64,000 nt of DNA from Paludibacteraceae bacterium (lineage in GTDB: Bacteria; Bacteroidota; Bacteroidia; Bacteroidales; Paludibacteraceae). Below, piece by piece: positions 17,365-27,200 of this stretch. How positions within the stretch are numbered: position 1 is the stretch's first letter; the number at the start of each line of letters is the position of its first letter. The stretch lies in NCBI GenBank assembly GCA_017448985.1, contig JAFSKL010000026.1:106612-170611 (forward strand), read 5' to 3'. The notes below the pieces were generated by a model. It saw only the letters and a program-made list of their open reading frames with translations, had not been told where the DNA came from and searched no databases. A program made the translations under genes and the position numbers.

Positions 17365-17808
17365 TTATTTTAGCATTTCTGCAATTTTTTCCAAATATAG
17401 TTGGTCCGTTGGGTCGAAGGTATTGAAGTCCTTGCTGTCAATGTCAAGAACTGCGACGACTTGGTTGTTGCGGATAATCGGTACGACTATTTCGCTGTTG
17501 GAAGCCGACGAACAAGCGATATGTCCGGGGAAAAGATGGACGTTTGGTACGATGACGGTTTCGGCGCGTTGCCAAGCCGTGCCGCAGACACCTTTTCCAC
17601 AAGGAATACGCGTACACGCGACAGGACCTTGGAACGGACCCAATACGAGTTGTTGTCCTTCCACGCGATAGAACCCGGTCCACCAAAAGCCGAAGGCTTC
17701 GTGGAGCGCAGCTGCCACATTTGCCATATTGGCAATCGGGTCCGTCTCTCCAGCAATCAGCGATTCGATCTGCGGGAGAAGGGTTTGGTATGTTTCGATT
17801 TTGCTCAT
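17365..17808 (-). CDS. msrC: Free methionine-(R)-sulfoxide reductase, GAF type
   Basis: The 147-residue protein is a single GAF domain with the fRMsr signature: GPFQGPVACTRIPCGKGVCGTAW and LFPGHIACSSASNSEIVVP. Cys65, Cys75 and Cys99 match the three cysteines of the family, the last being catalytic. It reduces free methionine-R-sulfoxide. The start overlaps the stop of the lipoprotein gene by 4 bases. Confidence 0.92.
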   Translation of the reverse strand: MSKIETYQTLLPQIESLIAGETDPIANMANVAAALHEAFGFWWTGFYRVEGQQLVLGPFQGPVACTRIPCGKGVCGTAWQRAETVIVPNVHLFPGHIACSSASNSEIVVPIIRNNQVVAVLDIDSKDFNTFDPTDQLYLEKIAEMLK

Positions 17809-18764
17809 AATTCCAGTTCCTTAGGTTCCCAGCCGAAATCCTGATAATAATGGACGTTCAGGTCGTTTTGCAGCACGTACTCACTTAATTGCTCCCGACG
17901 AACGGCTTCACGGACACATTCGTTGGAGTGCATGTTTATAAAGATATCGTAGCGTCCCGAGAAGATTCGTTTGGCCGAAGGAGTGAACCGCGAGCCATCT
18001 TCTACGCGCTCAAACGCAACGACTTGCGGTTGGTTGTTCTCGTAGCTGATTGTGATGAGTCCGGAATGATCGCCACCGGAAACCGTTTTGAGTGTATCTC
18101 CTGCGATATTGTACCAGAACACCCGGAAATCGCCCCACACAGACACCGATTCCGGTTCTTCATCCTCTGCCACAATCATCAGCGTCGGGACACAAAGTTC
18201 GCCTTGCCGGTACAGCGGCGCAATCTCACGGAGCAGGTAGTCGCTGATGGCCTGACGGATGGCTTGCTCCTTGCGATTATTGGCGATGTAGCGGATACAA
18301 TCGGCTTTGTGTCCGTCAAAATCCGCCATCAGCCATTGTCCGTTCACGCGCTCCATATAGAGCCTATGTTCCTCCGGAATTTCTCCCTCCTCGGCGGAGG
18401 CCGTTCCTCCCGTTTCATCGGGAGGACACTCCGCCCATTTCTGCCGAACCAAGATTGTAGCCACGGCGTGGTCTTTGTCCGATTGTTCGACCTTAACCAC
18501 CTCATAATCGGCGATCGTGCCTCCGTTTCCGGTGACGAAATAATAGATCCATTCATGGTCCAACGCTTCGTGTTGCGGCAGGCGATAGAACATCGTGTCG
18601 AGCACCGCATAGAAATCCGGCGTCATGTATTCGCGGGACTTCTCCAGCAACTCATGATCAGGGATGTACGCACATAACTCCGCGGCTCGTTCTTCGAGCG
18701 TCTGCGTCTTCTGACATGCCGCAAGCGTCACGGCCAAAACGACACAAAAGAGGATCTTTTTCAT
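17805..18764 (-). CDS. Predicted lipoprotein, DUF3828-like
   Basis: The 319-residue protein has a lipoprotein signal (MKKILFCVVLAVTLAAC, lipobox L-A-A-C). Two similar parts follow: about 25-165 with YYFVTGNGGTIADYEVVKVE and GQWLMADFD, and about 185-319 with DFRVFWYNIAGDTLKTVSGGDHSG. Each resembles the alpha+beta DUF3828/NTF2-like fold. I cannot name a function. It lies 5 bases after the HAD-HD stop and overlaps msrC, so it is in that operon. Confidence 0.75.
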   Translation of the reverse strand: MKKILFCVVLAVTLAACQKTQTLEERAAELCAYIPDHELLEKSREYMTPDFYAVLDTMFYRLPQHEALDHEWIYYFVTGNGGTIADYEVVKVEQSDKDHAVATILVRQKWAECPPDETGGTASAEEGEIPEEHRLYMERVNGQWLMADFDGHKADCIRYIANNRKEQAIRQAISDYLLREIAPLYRQGELCVPTLMIVAEDEEPESVSVWGDFRVFWYNIAGDTLKTVSGGDHSGLITISYENNQPQVVAFERVEDGSRFTPSAKRIFSGRYDIFINMHSNECVREAVRREQLSEYVLQNDLNVHYYQDFGWEPKELEL

Positions 18765-18769
18765 ATGGA

Positions 18770-20011
18770 TTATTCTTTTTCTATTATTGCTTTATCAAAC
18801 CACTCGTGGCAGAGGGAGCGGAGTCGGGGTTCGTCGTGGATAAGGGCACGGAGCTCTGCGAGGCCTTGCACATTCCGTTCGCTATTGAGCCAGAGGCGGA
18901 GATATCCTCCTTCGGCGTATTTCTCGTGCAAGTGGTTCAGACTGCGCTGATAGAGCGTCTCAAAGTCGGCATCGGGAAGTAGTTTGCGGCTGTAGGCCAT
19001 CGTGCGATGAACGACGGTAAGCGGATCAATCTGCCGATCGGCTTCGGCAACGACAGCGCCATAGATGGTACGGGGAGGATTCTTGCCACTCGCACGATGA
19101 TCTTCCACCGCTTCGCGCATGGTGAGGAGTTGGTCGTGAGTGAACCATTGGCGCAAGTGCTCGTCGGCCATCAGGATTTCACCCGAATAGATATGATGCC
19201 TATCCCGATCGAACTTCAGGCCCAGATCATGGTACGCGGCAATGACATATGCCATGGTCTCGTCGGCATTGTAAGCTCGCGCCAGTTTGAGGCTTTCGCG
19301 AATGACTGTCTCGGCATGATCTCGCTTGTGACCACCATCGAAAGCATCGTATTGTGGCAGAATTTGCTCCTGAATATAGACGTCCAAAAGCAGTTCCTCC
19401 GGTTTGTCGATAATACGTCCAGCTCCGGCTTCTCTCAAGGCTTCACGCGAAACGAATCCCCACGAGCATGCTACAAACGGCACATTCGCATTTTGAGCCG
19501 TGTCTCGATCCACCAAACTATCACCCAAATATAATGTTGAATGTTTAATGTTTAATGTTGAAAGGATGTCAAAGACTATCTGCGGATTCGGCTTGCGTTC
19601 GACGCATTCGCGTTCACCGAGGATGACATCAAAGATGCCGGGGAAGAAGTGCGTGACGATCTTCTCCGTTGCAGCCTGATACTTGTTGCTGGCCACAGCC
19701 AGTTGATGGCCCTGAACTTTGAGCGACTTCAACAACTCCGGAATGCCTTCGTACGGACGCGTGTAATCGCAGTTGTGATGATTATAATAAGGTACAAAAT
19801 GTGCGCGCACGCGCAAGATGTTCTCTTCCGATCGTTCGGACTCCGGCAAAGCACGACGAATAAGGTTGTTGATTCCGTTGCCCACCATGAGCGGATAGTC
19901 GGCAATGCTGTGCGTCGGGTAGCCGGTATGCTCCAGCGCATAATTGCACGCATAGCCCAAGTCATCAATCGTGTTGAGCAGCGTTCCGTCCAAGTCAAAA
20001 ATTATCGTCAT
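18770..20011 (-). CDS. Fusion of a HAD phosphatase and an HD-domain protein
   Basis: I start at MTIIFDLDG because an ATG further upstream would fall in the promoter at 20,030. Residues 1-208 are a phosphoglycolate-phosphatase-like HAD domain (nucleophile DLDGT at 6-10, SNK near 108, GDSLVDRD at 163-170). Residues 215-413 are an HD domain with H232, the HD pair at 261-262 (AAYHDLG) and EDHRASGK later. The HAD part should remove phosphate from a small molecule; the HD part resembles metal-dependent phosphohydrolases. The two are usually separate. A heptamer insert encodes STLNIKHSTL at 151-160, just before GDS. Confidence 0.87.
   Translation of the reverse strand: MTIIFDLDGTLLNTIDDLGYACNYALEHTGYPTHSIADYPLMVGNGINNLIRRALPESERSEENILRVRAHFVPYYNHHNCDYTRPYEGIPELLKSLKVQGHQLAVASNKYQAATEKIVTHFFPGIFDVILGERECVERKPNPQIVFDILSTLNIKHSTLYLGDSLVDRDTAQNANVPFVACSWGFVSREALREAGAGRIIDKPEELLLDVYIQEQILPQYDAFDGGHKRDHAETVIRESLKLARAYNADETMAYVIAAYHDLGLKFDRDRHHIYSGEILMADEHLRQWFTHDQLLTMREAVEDHRASGKNPPRTIYGAVVAEADRQIDPLTVVHRTMAYSRKLLPDADFETLYQRSLNHLHEKYAEGGYLRLWLNSERNVQGLAELRALIHDEPRLRSLCHEWFDKAIIEKE
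19533..19563. repeat. In-frame TTTAATG heptamer tract in the HAD domain
   Basis: AATGTTG, AATGTTT, AATGTTT, AATGTTG run with a 7-base period and encode STLNIKHSTL on the minus strand without breaking the frame. Confidence 0.85.
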
Positions 20012-20029
20012 GCGAATCAAATTTGGGTG

Positions 20030-20061
20030 CAAAGGTACAACAAAATTTAGATATGTGCAAA
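20030..20061 (-). promoter_or_regulatory. Promoter of the HAD-HD operon
   Basis: TTTG at 20,058-20,061 and TACCTTTG at 20,030-20,037 on the minus strand, spacer 20. The start codon is 19 bases after the -7 box. It should drive HAD-HD, the lipoprotein and msrC. Confidence 0.8.
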
Positions 20062-20077
20062 TAATTTGAGAGATTTT

Positions 20078-20290
20078 TTCCAGAAAATCCAGAAAATCCG
20101 GATCGCTGCGCTAATCTGGAAGCGGATTCGGCGGTAACCGCCTACACCGCAAGCCCTCAAGAGGAAGGGACGACCGGAATATGATTCCGGACTAATCGAC
20201 GAAGAAAATGTCCAAATACCATTTGGACGCAATGAACAAAGCCTACTCTGCGGAATACCGCAGAGCACTTAACCGGCGAGAAAAGGAAGG
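20078..20290. repeat. Island of small hairpins between genes
   Basis: A run of short perfect inverted repeats follows the FemAB-like gene: GGCGGTAACCGCC, GGAATATGATTCC, TCCAAATACCATTTGGA and CTCTGCGGAATACCGCAGAG. Similar islands occur at 41,040-41,660 and 58,975-59,190. TCCAAATAC-TTTGGAC followed by a short A-rich joint is shared with the island at 41,200. Confidence 0.75.
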
Positions 20291-20294
20291 CGGG

Positions 20295-21293
20295 TTAGCG
20301 TTTGAGGAATCGGACACCTAAGGAGCCGAGGCGGTACAAGAGGGGATGGCGGATGGCGAGGAAACGGCCATGCTCGACGAGTTGTCCTCCGAACTCGGCT
20401 TTGAAATCGCGTACACCGTAGGGCACATCGGGTTCTCCGGCTCCCATCATGTCGTAGCGCGGCAGGGCGTTCGTGCGGGCAAACTGTATGCCGGCACAGG
20501 TGGCGAGGACAGAGGGATATTGGTCTTTGTACTCGGCGTTAAGGCCACACTCGTACCACTCGTACGCACAACGATCATCGGCCACGATCATGCTGCCTCC
20601 AATGATGGTCCCTTGATGTTTGACCAGCAAGAAATGAGCTATGCCTTGTCGGAAGGCTTCTACGAAGAAGTATTCGGGCCAGAGAGGCGTTTTCACTTTG
20701 GTGCGGTAGAGTTGTGCGAGGACCTGATACCATTCGCGGATGTCGTTCTCGTTGCCGGCTTCGCTCACTACGGCTGTGGACTTTTTCAATTGGCGGCGAC
20801 GGTTGTCACTCAGGTTGTCTGCAGAGGGATCGACATGAAAATTGAGGTGCTTGCGATAGGCAAAGCCGGCCTTCTCGAAGGCTTGGCGCCAAGGCGAGTA
20901 GTCGTTGAAGTTGCGGGATTCGATATATATTGGTGAAAGGGTGAAAGGACGCTTCGCTACAGGACGGCGCAAGCGCCTACAGGATAAAGGAGAAAGGAGC
21001 GTTACTACTTCCTCCTCGGAGGCATCGTCGGCGAGGCAGGGACCACCGAGGATGATGGCTCGGCGGGTGAAGAACTGCTTGAGGGGATTGCGCTCTCGGG
21101 TAACATAGCCGACACAAACGGCTCGGAGTTGTCCGTCCCGTTCGACAGCAAAGGCAAAGGGTGTGAGGAAATCCGGCAAAGAGGCAAAGAAATCAAACGC
21201 AGCGGGAGTCTGGAACCATGTTCCGGTTCGGCTTTTTCGCACAAAGGATTCCCATTGCGCACGATTGATCTGGCTGTCTCGCAGGAGTTTCAT
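20295..21293 (-). CDS. FemAB/GNAT-like peptidyl or acyl transferase with a composite repeat insert
   Basis: I start at MKLLRDSQ (21,291-21,293), overlapping the aminotransferase stop by 1 base (TGATG). The 332-residue protein has two GNAT-like halves as in FemX/FemAB relatives: AAFDFFASLPDFLTPFAFAVERDGQ in the first, then FLLVKHQGTIIGGSMIVADDRCAYEWYECG and YDMMGAGEPDVPYGVRDFKAEFGG in the second. Relatives transfer aminoacyl groups to cell-envelope precursors. Between the halves an insert (SCRRLRRPVAKRPFT) is encoded by a hairpin-heptamer composite also found, identical over 37 bases, at 56,184-56,220. Confidence 0.83.
   Translation of the reverse strand: MKLLRDSQINRAQWESFVRKSRTGTWFQTPAAFDFFASLPDFLTPFAFAVERDGQLRAVCVGYVTRERNPLKQFFTRRAIILGGPCLADDASEEEVVTLLSPLSCRRLRRPVAKRPFTLSPIYIESRNFNDYSPWRQAFEKAGFAYRKHLNFHVDPSADNLSDNRRRQLKKSTAVVSEAGNENDIREWYQVLAQLYRTKVKTPLWPEYFFVEAFRQGIAHFLLVKHQGTIIGGSMIVADDRCAYEWYECGLNAEYKDQYPSVLATCAGIQFARTNALPRYDMMGAGEPDVPYGVRDFKAEFGGQLVEHGRFLAIRHPLLYRLGSLGVRFLKR
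20930..20999. repeat. Composite repeat inside the FemAB-like gene
   Basis: Heptamer-like GGTGAAA and GGTGAAAGG units surround a 37-base core (20,947-20,983) with two hairpins, GGCGCAAGCGCC and ACGCTTCGCT. The core is an exact reverse-complement copy of 56,184-56,220. Confidence 0.9.
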
Positions 21294-22453
21294 CAGGCTA
21301 AGGCTTGTTTGATTCGGCTCATGGCCTCTTTGATTTCCTTGGTGGAGATGGCGTAGGAGAGACGGATACATTTGGGTTCACCGAAAGCGGCGCCGGAGAC
21401 AACAGCCACGTGTGCTTGCTCGAGCAGTTTCTCCGCCACATTATAGCCCATACCGATAGCGCTGACATCCGGGAAGAGATAGAAAGCACCTTGCGGTTCA
21501 TGGAACTTGAACGCCGGTATTTCCGAAGCGAGGCGGCAGATGAGTTCGCGTCTTTCGGCAAAGGTCTTGCGCATCTTCTCGACGCAGTCCTGTGGTCCGG
21601 TCAGCGCCGCTTCCGCCGCTTTCTGCGCTATCATGGTGGCGCAGGTGAGTTGTTGCCCTTGCAGGCGTGCACAGGCGAGGAAGAACGACCTGTCTTTGGT
21701 CATGAGCCACCCTACCCGATAGCCGGTCATGGCATAAGCCTTGCTGACACCGTTGACGAGGATGAGGCGGTTGGCGATGTCCGGGAACGAGGCGAGCGTC
21801 GGCGCATCGCAGGTATAGGTGAGACTCGAATAGACTTCATCGGAGAGGATGGAGACTTGCGGGAAATCGCGTAGGACAGCGAGCAGTTGCTGGAGTTGCT
21901 GGCGCGAGTAGATAGAACCCGTCGGGTTATTGGGCGAGCAGAGGATGAGCAAGCGTGTACGCGAGGTGAGCGCCGCGCGGAGTTGGGAAGGCGTGAGGCA
22001 ATAGTTTTCCTCGAAAGTCGTCTGGACCGGCACTACCTTTCCTTGCGCGAGTTTGACCATCTCGCCATAACTGACCCAAGCGGGTTGCGGTATGATGACT
22101 TCGTCACCGGGATTAACGGCCGCTTGAATAGCATTGAAAATAGCCATTTTGGCACCGACCGAGACGAGTACATCGTCCGCTTGCCAGGGGATGGCATTGC
22201 CCATGACACTATTCTGCCGCGAGGCGATAGCGGTACGCAACGAAGGTATGCCTGCCACGGGTCCATAGTGCGACCAATGGTCGTCGATGGCTTGCTGCGT
22301 GGCGAGGCGTATATGTTCGGGCGTGTCCATATCCGGTTCGCCCAACGACATACTGATGACATCGATTCCTGCCGCTTGCATCTCGCGGCAACGAGCCGCC
22401 ATCGCAAGGCTCTGCGAGGCTGCTATATTATGTACACGATCAGAGATTTGCAT
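21293..22453 (-). CDS. Class I aminotransferase, aspartate aminotransferase-like
   Basis: I start at MQISDRVHNI. The 386-residue protein has SLGEPDMDTPEHI, HYGPVAGIPSLRTAI, CSPNNPTGSIY, the PLP lysine motif NGVSKAYAMTGYRVGWL near residue 230 and the substrate-carboxylate Arg near the C-terminus in CIRLSYA. This is the AspB-like subgroup of class I, which transaminates aspartate and other amino acids with 2-oxoglutarate. It is followed directly by the FemAB-like gene and preceded by a permease gene; any link to the envelope is inferred. Confidence 0.92.
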   Translation of the reverse strand: MQISDRVHNIAASQSLAMAARCREMQAAGIDVISMSLGEPDMDTPEHIRLATQQAIDDHWSHYGPVAGIPSLRTAIASRQNSVMGNAIPWQADDVLVSVGAKMAIFNAIQAAVNPGDEVIIPQPAWVSYGEMVKLAQGKVVPVQTTFEENYCLTPSQLRAALTSRTRLLILCSPNNPTGSIYSRQQLQQLLAVLRDFPQVSILSDEVYSSLTYTCDAPTLASFPDIANRLILVNGVSKAYAMTGYRVGWLMTKDRSFFLACARLQGQQLTCATMIAQKAAEAALTGPQDCVEKMRKTFAERRELICRLASEIPAFKFHEPQGAFYLFPDVSAIGMGYNVAEKLLEQAHVAVVSGAAFGEPKCIRLSYAISTKEIKEAMSRIKQALA

Positions 22454-22457
22454 GGTT

Positions 22458-23312
22458 TTAGATGGTATCGATAAAGAATTTCTGTTTGCGGTTGAACATA
22501 GCAATGCCAATGATGAGCAGTACGACCATGCACCCGAAGCTGTATGCGAGTGCCTGCCAACTGAACTCACCTGCCCCGTAGGCGCCGTACTTGAAGGTCT
22601 CGATGATGGCTGTCATGGGGTTATAGAGCATGATCTTATGCAAAGTAGGATTGGTGACATAACTGAGCGGATAGACGATCGGCGTGGCGTACATCCAGAG
22701 CGAGACGAAGACGCCGAAGAAATTGACCAAGTCGCGGTATTTGGTGGTGAGGGACGAGATGATGAGTCCCAAGCCCAGCGCTATGCCCTGAATCATCATC
22801 AGCAAGAGCGGGAAGAGGAACAGATACCAAGTGGGACGCAGTTCAACACCTTTGAACAGGAAGAAGACATAGACGATGACGAAAGTGCCCAACTGGAGCG
22901 AGAAGCGGAACAGTTTGGACAGGACAACCGATACCGGCGAGACGAGACGCGGGAAATAGACTTTGCCGTAGAGGCCTGCGTTGGTCTGGAAGGTACCGGA
23001 AACGGCGGTGAGACATTCGGCGAAATACTCCCAGAGGCAGATGCCGCTGAGGTAGAAGACCGGCTGAGGGATGTCGTCCGTCGGGATTCCGGCGATGCGG
23101 CCGAAGACCACGATATACATGAACATCGTGAAGAGCGGCGAGATAAAATACCAGCCCATGCCGAAAATCGTCTGCTTGAATTGCACCGTTATATCGCGTT
23201 TGATAAACAGCCACACCAAGTAGCGCTTCTGCCATAACTCCTTCAGGCCAAGTCCTTTGGCAAACGAGTTCGGCGAGATCTCCGTGGTCCAATATGTATT
23301 ATTATTGGTCAT
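22458..23312 (-). CDS. ABC-2 type polysaccharide export permease, Wzm-like (1)
   Basis: The 284-residue membrane protein has about six hydrophobic segments and the family start LKELWQKRYLVWLFIKRDITVQFKQTIFG, then GMGWYFISPLFTMFMYIVVFGRIAGIPTD. Wzm-type permeases form dimers with a Wzt ATPase to export O-antigen or similar chains. The N-terminal codons (MTNNNTYW) come out of a TTGGTCA-type heptamer tract. A close relative of equal length lies directly upstream. The only visible ATPase partner is at 8,859-10,154. Confidence 0.9.
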   Translation of the reverse strand: MTNNNTYWTTEISPNSFAKGLGLKELWQKRYLVWLFIKRDITVQFKQTIFGMGWYFISPLFTMFMYIVVFGRIAGIPTDDIPQPVFYLSGICLWEYFAECLTAVSGTFQTNAGLYGKVYFPRLVSPVSVVLSKLFRFSLQLGTFVIVYVFFLFKGVELRPTWYLFLFPLLLMMIQGIALGLGLIISSLTTKYRDLVNFFGVFVSLWMYATPIVYPLSYVTNPTLHKIMLYNPMTAIIETFKYGAYGAGEFSWQALAYSFGCMVVLLIIGIAMFNRKQKFFIDTI

Positions 23313-23338
23313 TGGTCGTTGGTCATTGGTCGTTAGAC
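23303..23338. repeat. TTGGTCR heptamer tract between the two permease genes
   Basis: TTATTGG, TCATTGG, TCGTTGG, TCATTGG, TCGTTAG. The tract spans the stop of one permease gene and the ATG of the next; on the minus strand ATGACCAATAATAAT is part of it. Confidence 0.88.
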
Positions 23339-24187
23339 TGTATCCATAAAACTCTTTTGGACCTTATTGAAGAGCATAAGGCCGAAGATGAGTAAAATGA
23401 CTGTGATCAAGGCGCTATATCCGAGCCAGAGCCAGGAGAACTGACCTTGTCCGAGGAGCGAGTATTTGATGGCCTCCATAACCGGCGTGACCGGGTTGAG
23501 CGACATAGCGATACGCAGTTTCTCGTTGGTGACCATGCTGAGCGGATAGATGACAGGCGTGATATAGACCCAAAGCGAGATGATCTTGGCGAGCATGATC
23601 TGCAGATCGCGGTATTTGGTGGTGAGCGAGGACATGATCATGCCGAATCCGACAGCCATCAGCGCCAGAAGCAGCATCAAGAACGGAAACAGGACGACCT
23701 GCCAATGGATGGACAATTCGGTGCCCGTAGCGACATAATAGATATAGAATGCGAAGAAGATACCGAGCTGGATGGCAAAGGACAGGAGATTGGTCGTCAC
23801 AGCCACCAGCGGCATGATGATTCGCGGGAAATAGACCTTACCGAAGATATCCGCGTTGGAGACGAAGGAGTTGGACGTGGCGCTAAGGCAGGACGCGAAA
23901 TAACTCCACACGGAGATGCCCAGCAGGTAGAAGAGCACAGGAGGCACTCCGTCCGTCGGGATATTGGCTATTCCTCCGAAGACGGTGACATAGACGATGA
24001 CAGAGAGGACCGGCGTGATGACGAACCAAAGGGGACCAAGCACCGTCTGCTTGTAGGCGACACGGAAAGCACGCTGCACAAAGAGCACGAACATGTCGCG
24101 GTAACGCCATATCTCTTTCCAATCCAGCGAAAGGAGTTTGTCCTTCGGCGTGATGGTTAGATCCCAGTGTTGATCGTTATTTGTCAT
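23333..24187 (-). CDS. ABC-2 type polysaccharide export permease, Wzm-like (2)
   Basis: The 284-residue protein is a paralogue of the downstream permease (same length, IWRYRDMFVLFVQRAFRVAYKQTVLG at the N-terminus, VVFGGIANIPTDGVPPVLFYL-like loop here starting VTVFGG, and YGKVYF-type motif FGKVYFPRI). About six membrane helices are visible. It may pair with its neighbour as a heterodimer or act separately. It too starts MTNN from a heptamer tract. Confidence 0.9.
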   Translation of the reverse strand: MTNNDQHWDLTITPKDKLLSLDWKEIWRYRDMFVLFVQRAFRVAYKQTVLGPLWFVITPVLSVIVYVTVFGGIANIPTDGVPPVLFYLLGISVWSYFASCLSATSNSFVSNADIFGKVYFPRIIMPLVAVTTNLLSFAIQLGIFFAFYIYYVATGTELSIHWQVVLFPFLMLLLALMAVGFGMIMSSLTTKYRDLQIMLAKIISLWVYITPVIYPLSMVTNEKLRIAMSLNPVTPVMEAIKYSLLGQGQFSWLWLGYSALITVILLIFGLMLFNKVQKSFMDTV

Positions 24188-24233
24188 TGGTCGTTGGTCG
24201 TTAGTCGTTGGTCGTTAGTCGTTGGTCGTTTGT
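24181..24233. repeat. TTGGTCG/TTAGTCG heptamer array
   Basis: Seven units with a 7-base period lie between the permease gene and the MMPL gene and reach into both: the ATG of the permease and the final residues of the MMPL protein (QTTND) derive from it. Confidence 0.9.
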
Positions 24234-27200
24234 TTGCCGGTGAAGCGGTTCTTCTTGCCATAGACGACGAGCCGGTCGAGTGCTACGAGGACAGCCGGCA
24301 AGACAGTCAGCGTAAGCAATATGGCCACGAAAGCACCTACAGCAAGGCAGCCGACGATATTGCTGATCATCAGATCGTCGATGAAGAGTGCCATCGCTCC
24401 GGGGCCTACCACCATGATGAGTCCGGAAGTGAGGATGGTTCGTATCGAGCCTTTGTACGCCGCACAGATAGCATCGACAGGCAGCATGGTCTTGCGGTTC
24501 TCGCGGTAATAGTTGGCAAAGAGGATGCCGTAGTCGATGGTGGCACCCATGAGGATAGCCTGCACGATGAGGTAAGCGAGGTAGAGCATCTGGCCCGTGA
24601 CCAGACCAGCTACCACAACGTTCACATACACGGCAGTCATCACTGTCACGACAAGGATCGTCGGCACGATGACCGAACGGAACGTGATGGCCACAATCAG
24701 GAAGATGGCGAGAATAGTGAGCAGCGTCACAACGCCCATCTCATGGTCGAAACCTCCTCGCATCTCGGCGTACATGACGGACTCGCCCACATAATAATGG
24801 TCGTTAACGAGCTTCGCATCGGCAACAGCCGTCAGCGTATCGACGAAATCGTAGGTAGCCTGCGACTCCTTGGGCAGCGACGACAGGGCTACGAGCAACG
24901 AGTGCTGTTCGCGTCGCAGTTGTCCGAGTCCGCTTTCCAATTGGCTACGGATATTGGTTGCTTCGTTGTGAATAGTGTCCGGCAGGATATCCGCCAGGCG
25001 TTCGTCGTACACAAGCGTATCGCAGAGGTAAACGACGAGCGGTTCAAAGCCCAGACGAAGGGTGTCGCAGTTGCTATGCACCGAACCATAATAATCGTAG
25101 AGCAAGGACATCTGCGCCGGCGTAACCGGTTCGGATTTTACATTGGACAGTTTCATCAGCCGTGCCAGTTTGGACGCCATCTGTTCCGGCGTATAGGTCT
25201 TTTCGCCAAAGACGAGTTCGGTGAACAATTCGGCTTGCAGGTCCTCGCGAGAAGGTCCTTTCTTGACAGGTACCACGACGGGTTGCTTCTTCTCCTGCAC
25301 CGCGATGACAGCCCGCATGGTGTCCGTACTATGCAGCGAGCGCTGCATGTCCGCAATCGAATTGACGATTGCTTCGGCATTGAGTTCGGAGGGCTGTTTG
25401 GCTATCAGCGGTTCTATCTTCTCCTGCTTGGGCGGATTGGCGATGAGGACCAGCTCATCTTCCGTCATGTCCTCCACGCCGAAGGCCTGCAAGAGGACAT
25501 TCAGTTGTGCAGGAGTGAGTGAGGCGTTATGGTCCGCCAAGTCCATGAGGTAAGCACGCTGGGTCAGTTGGGTGCGCTGTTCTTCGGAGATCATACCCGC
25601 GAGACCGGCACGCTTGAACAGGTCATCGACAAGCAAGTGCACATACTGCAGCGGTGACATCTTCTTCACACCGGGTGCGTAACCATAGACGAGGCGCGTC
25701 TGAATAGGCGTTGAACCGATGAAGACAGACATCTCGTTGACGGACATAGGCAGACGAATAGCCGCCGTATCCGTCAGTTTGCGCATCTCAACCGTCACCG
25801 CCGAAGTCTGCTTGGAGTTGAGCCGTTCGATAAAAGGTACCAAGGCTATCCTGTTTTCCTCTATCTGCGGTGCTGCCACCGTATCTTCCTCCGTTTCAAG
25901 AGCTACGACATCGGTATGTATGGGTGCAATCGTCTCATACGGCATGACGACCGGCTCCTCTTCCACCACCACCGGCGTGTCCGGCAGAACGGGTTCAGCC
26001 TGTGCAACGGGTGCAACAGGAGCAACCGGCTTCTTCGGCTCTTCCTGAACGACAGGCGTGACATCGAGCATCGACTGTAGCACTTCTATCTGCTGCTTCA
26101 TCTCGTCATCCAAATATGCAGCAAAGAGCGGATTGGAAGCCACATGTGTATGCAGGAACCGCGCTATATCCGGGAAAGCGAGCCTTGGCTCTTCGTCCCC
26201 TCTCGAGCGCATGAAATAGAGCAGCTGCATCATCTCCGGCGTGATGGCATTGAGTGCCTCGGGCGGAACGGTTGCACCTTCGGGCATAAAATCTTTGAAG
26301 TCCGTCAGCAACGAACGCACATGGTTCGCCATCTGAGCCGGTGTCAGCGGACGGGACATAAGCGTAGGATACGAGATGACGGACTGGATACCGGGTTGCG
26401 CCAAGAGATTATCCACCAAGCCGATGACCGAATCCTCGTCCTGCGTGTCATAGACGAGCACGAACGAGTTGAGAGAGGGGAACACCTCTTCTATCTTCGA
26501 CTCCGCTTCGGCAGAGAAGAAGATGGTTGTCTGACGGCTGAAATACCATGACCCGAAGAACAGGATGACAGCTACGACAGCCATCGGCAGTTTGTGCGCT
26601 GCCACAAACCGCGCCAGCTTGTCGGTAGGTGGTACATAGGCTTTCTTGGCCGTATGGTTGATGACACGCCGGAAGAGCATCATCAGCGAAGGCATCGCCG
26701 TGAAAGTACAGATGAGCGAACAGATGACACCTTTGGCCAACACCACGCCCATATCTGTACCTATCTTGAGACGCATGAAACAGAGCATCAGCAAACCCAC
26801 CACCGTCGTCAGCGCCGACGAGAGGATGGACGGAGCCGCTTTCCTGATAGCCCTGTTGGCTGCGATGAAAGCGGTACGCCGGTCGGTGTGCTCGTCCTGT
26901 TCCTGCCGGTAACGGTTGAGCAGCACGATGCAATAGTCAAGCGAGAGTACGGCTTGCAGGATAGAGCCAATGAAATTGGTCGTGATGGAAACGGAGGGCA
27001 GCAAGGCGTTCGTGCCCATATTGAGCAAGATAGCCAGGCCTGCCGTGATGAGGATGATGACCGGTTCGAACCACGACTGCGCCATCAAGAAGAGCACGAC
27101 CATGATGAGCACGGCCGCAAAGATGACGACCGAGATCGGAGGCGTGGCACCGTCCTGACTGGTTTCCACCACACAGTTGCCTCCGAAACGGGTACTGATC

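Noticed and set aside
20047-20268. 73-codon minus-strand frame in the hairpin island upstream of the HAD-HD promoter
   Set aside because: It consists of hairpin arms and has no family similarity.
22287-24160. Long plus-strand frames over the aminotransferase and permease genes
   Set aside because: They are mirror frames of recognisable minus-strand genes and their composition (Asp/Glu/Arg/His rich) is an artefact of reversed membrane codons.
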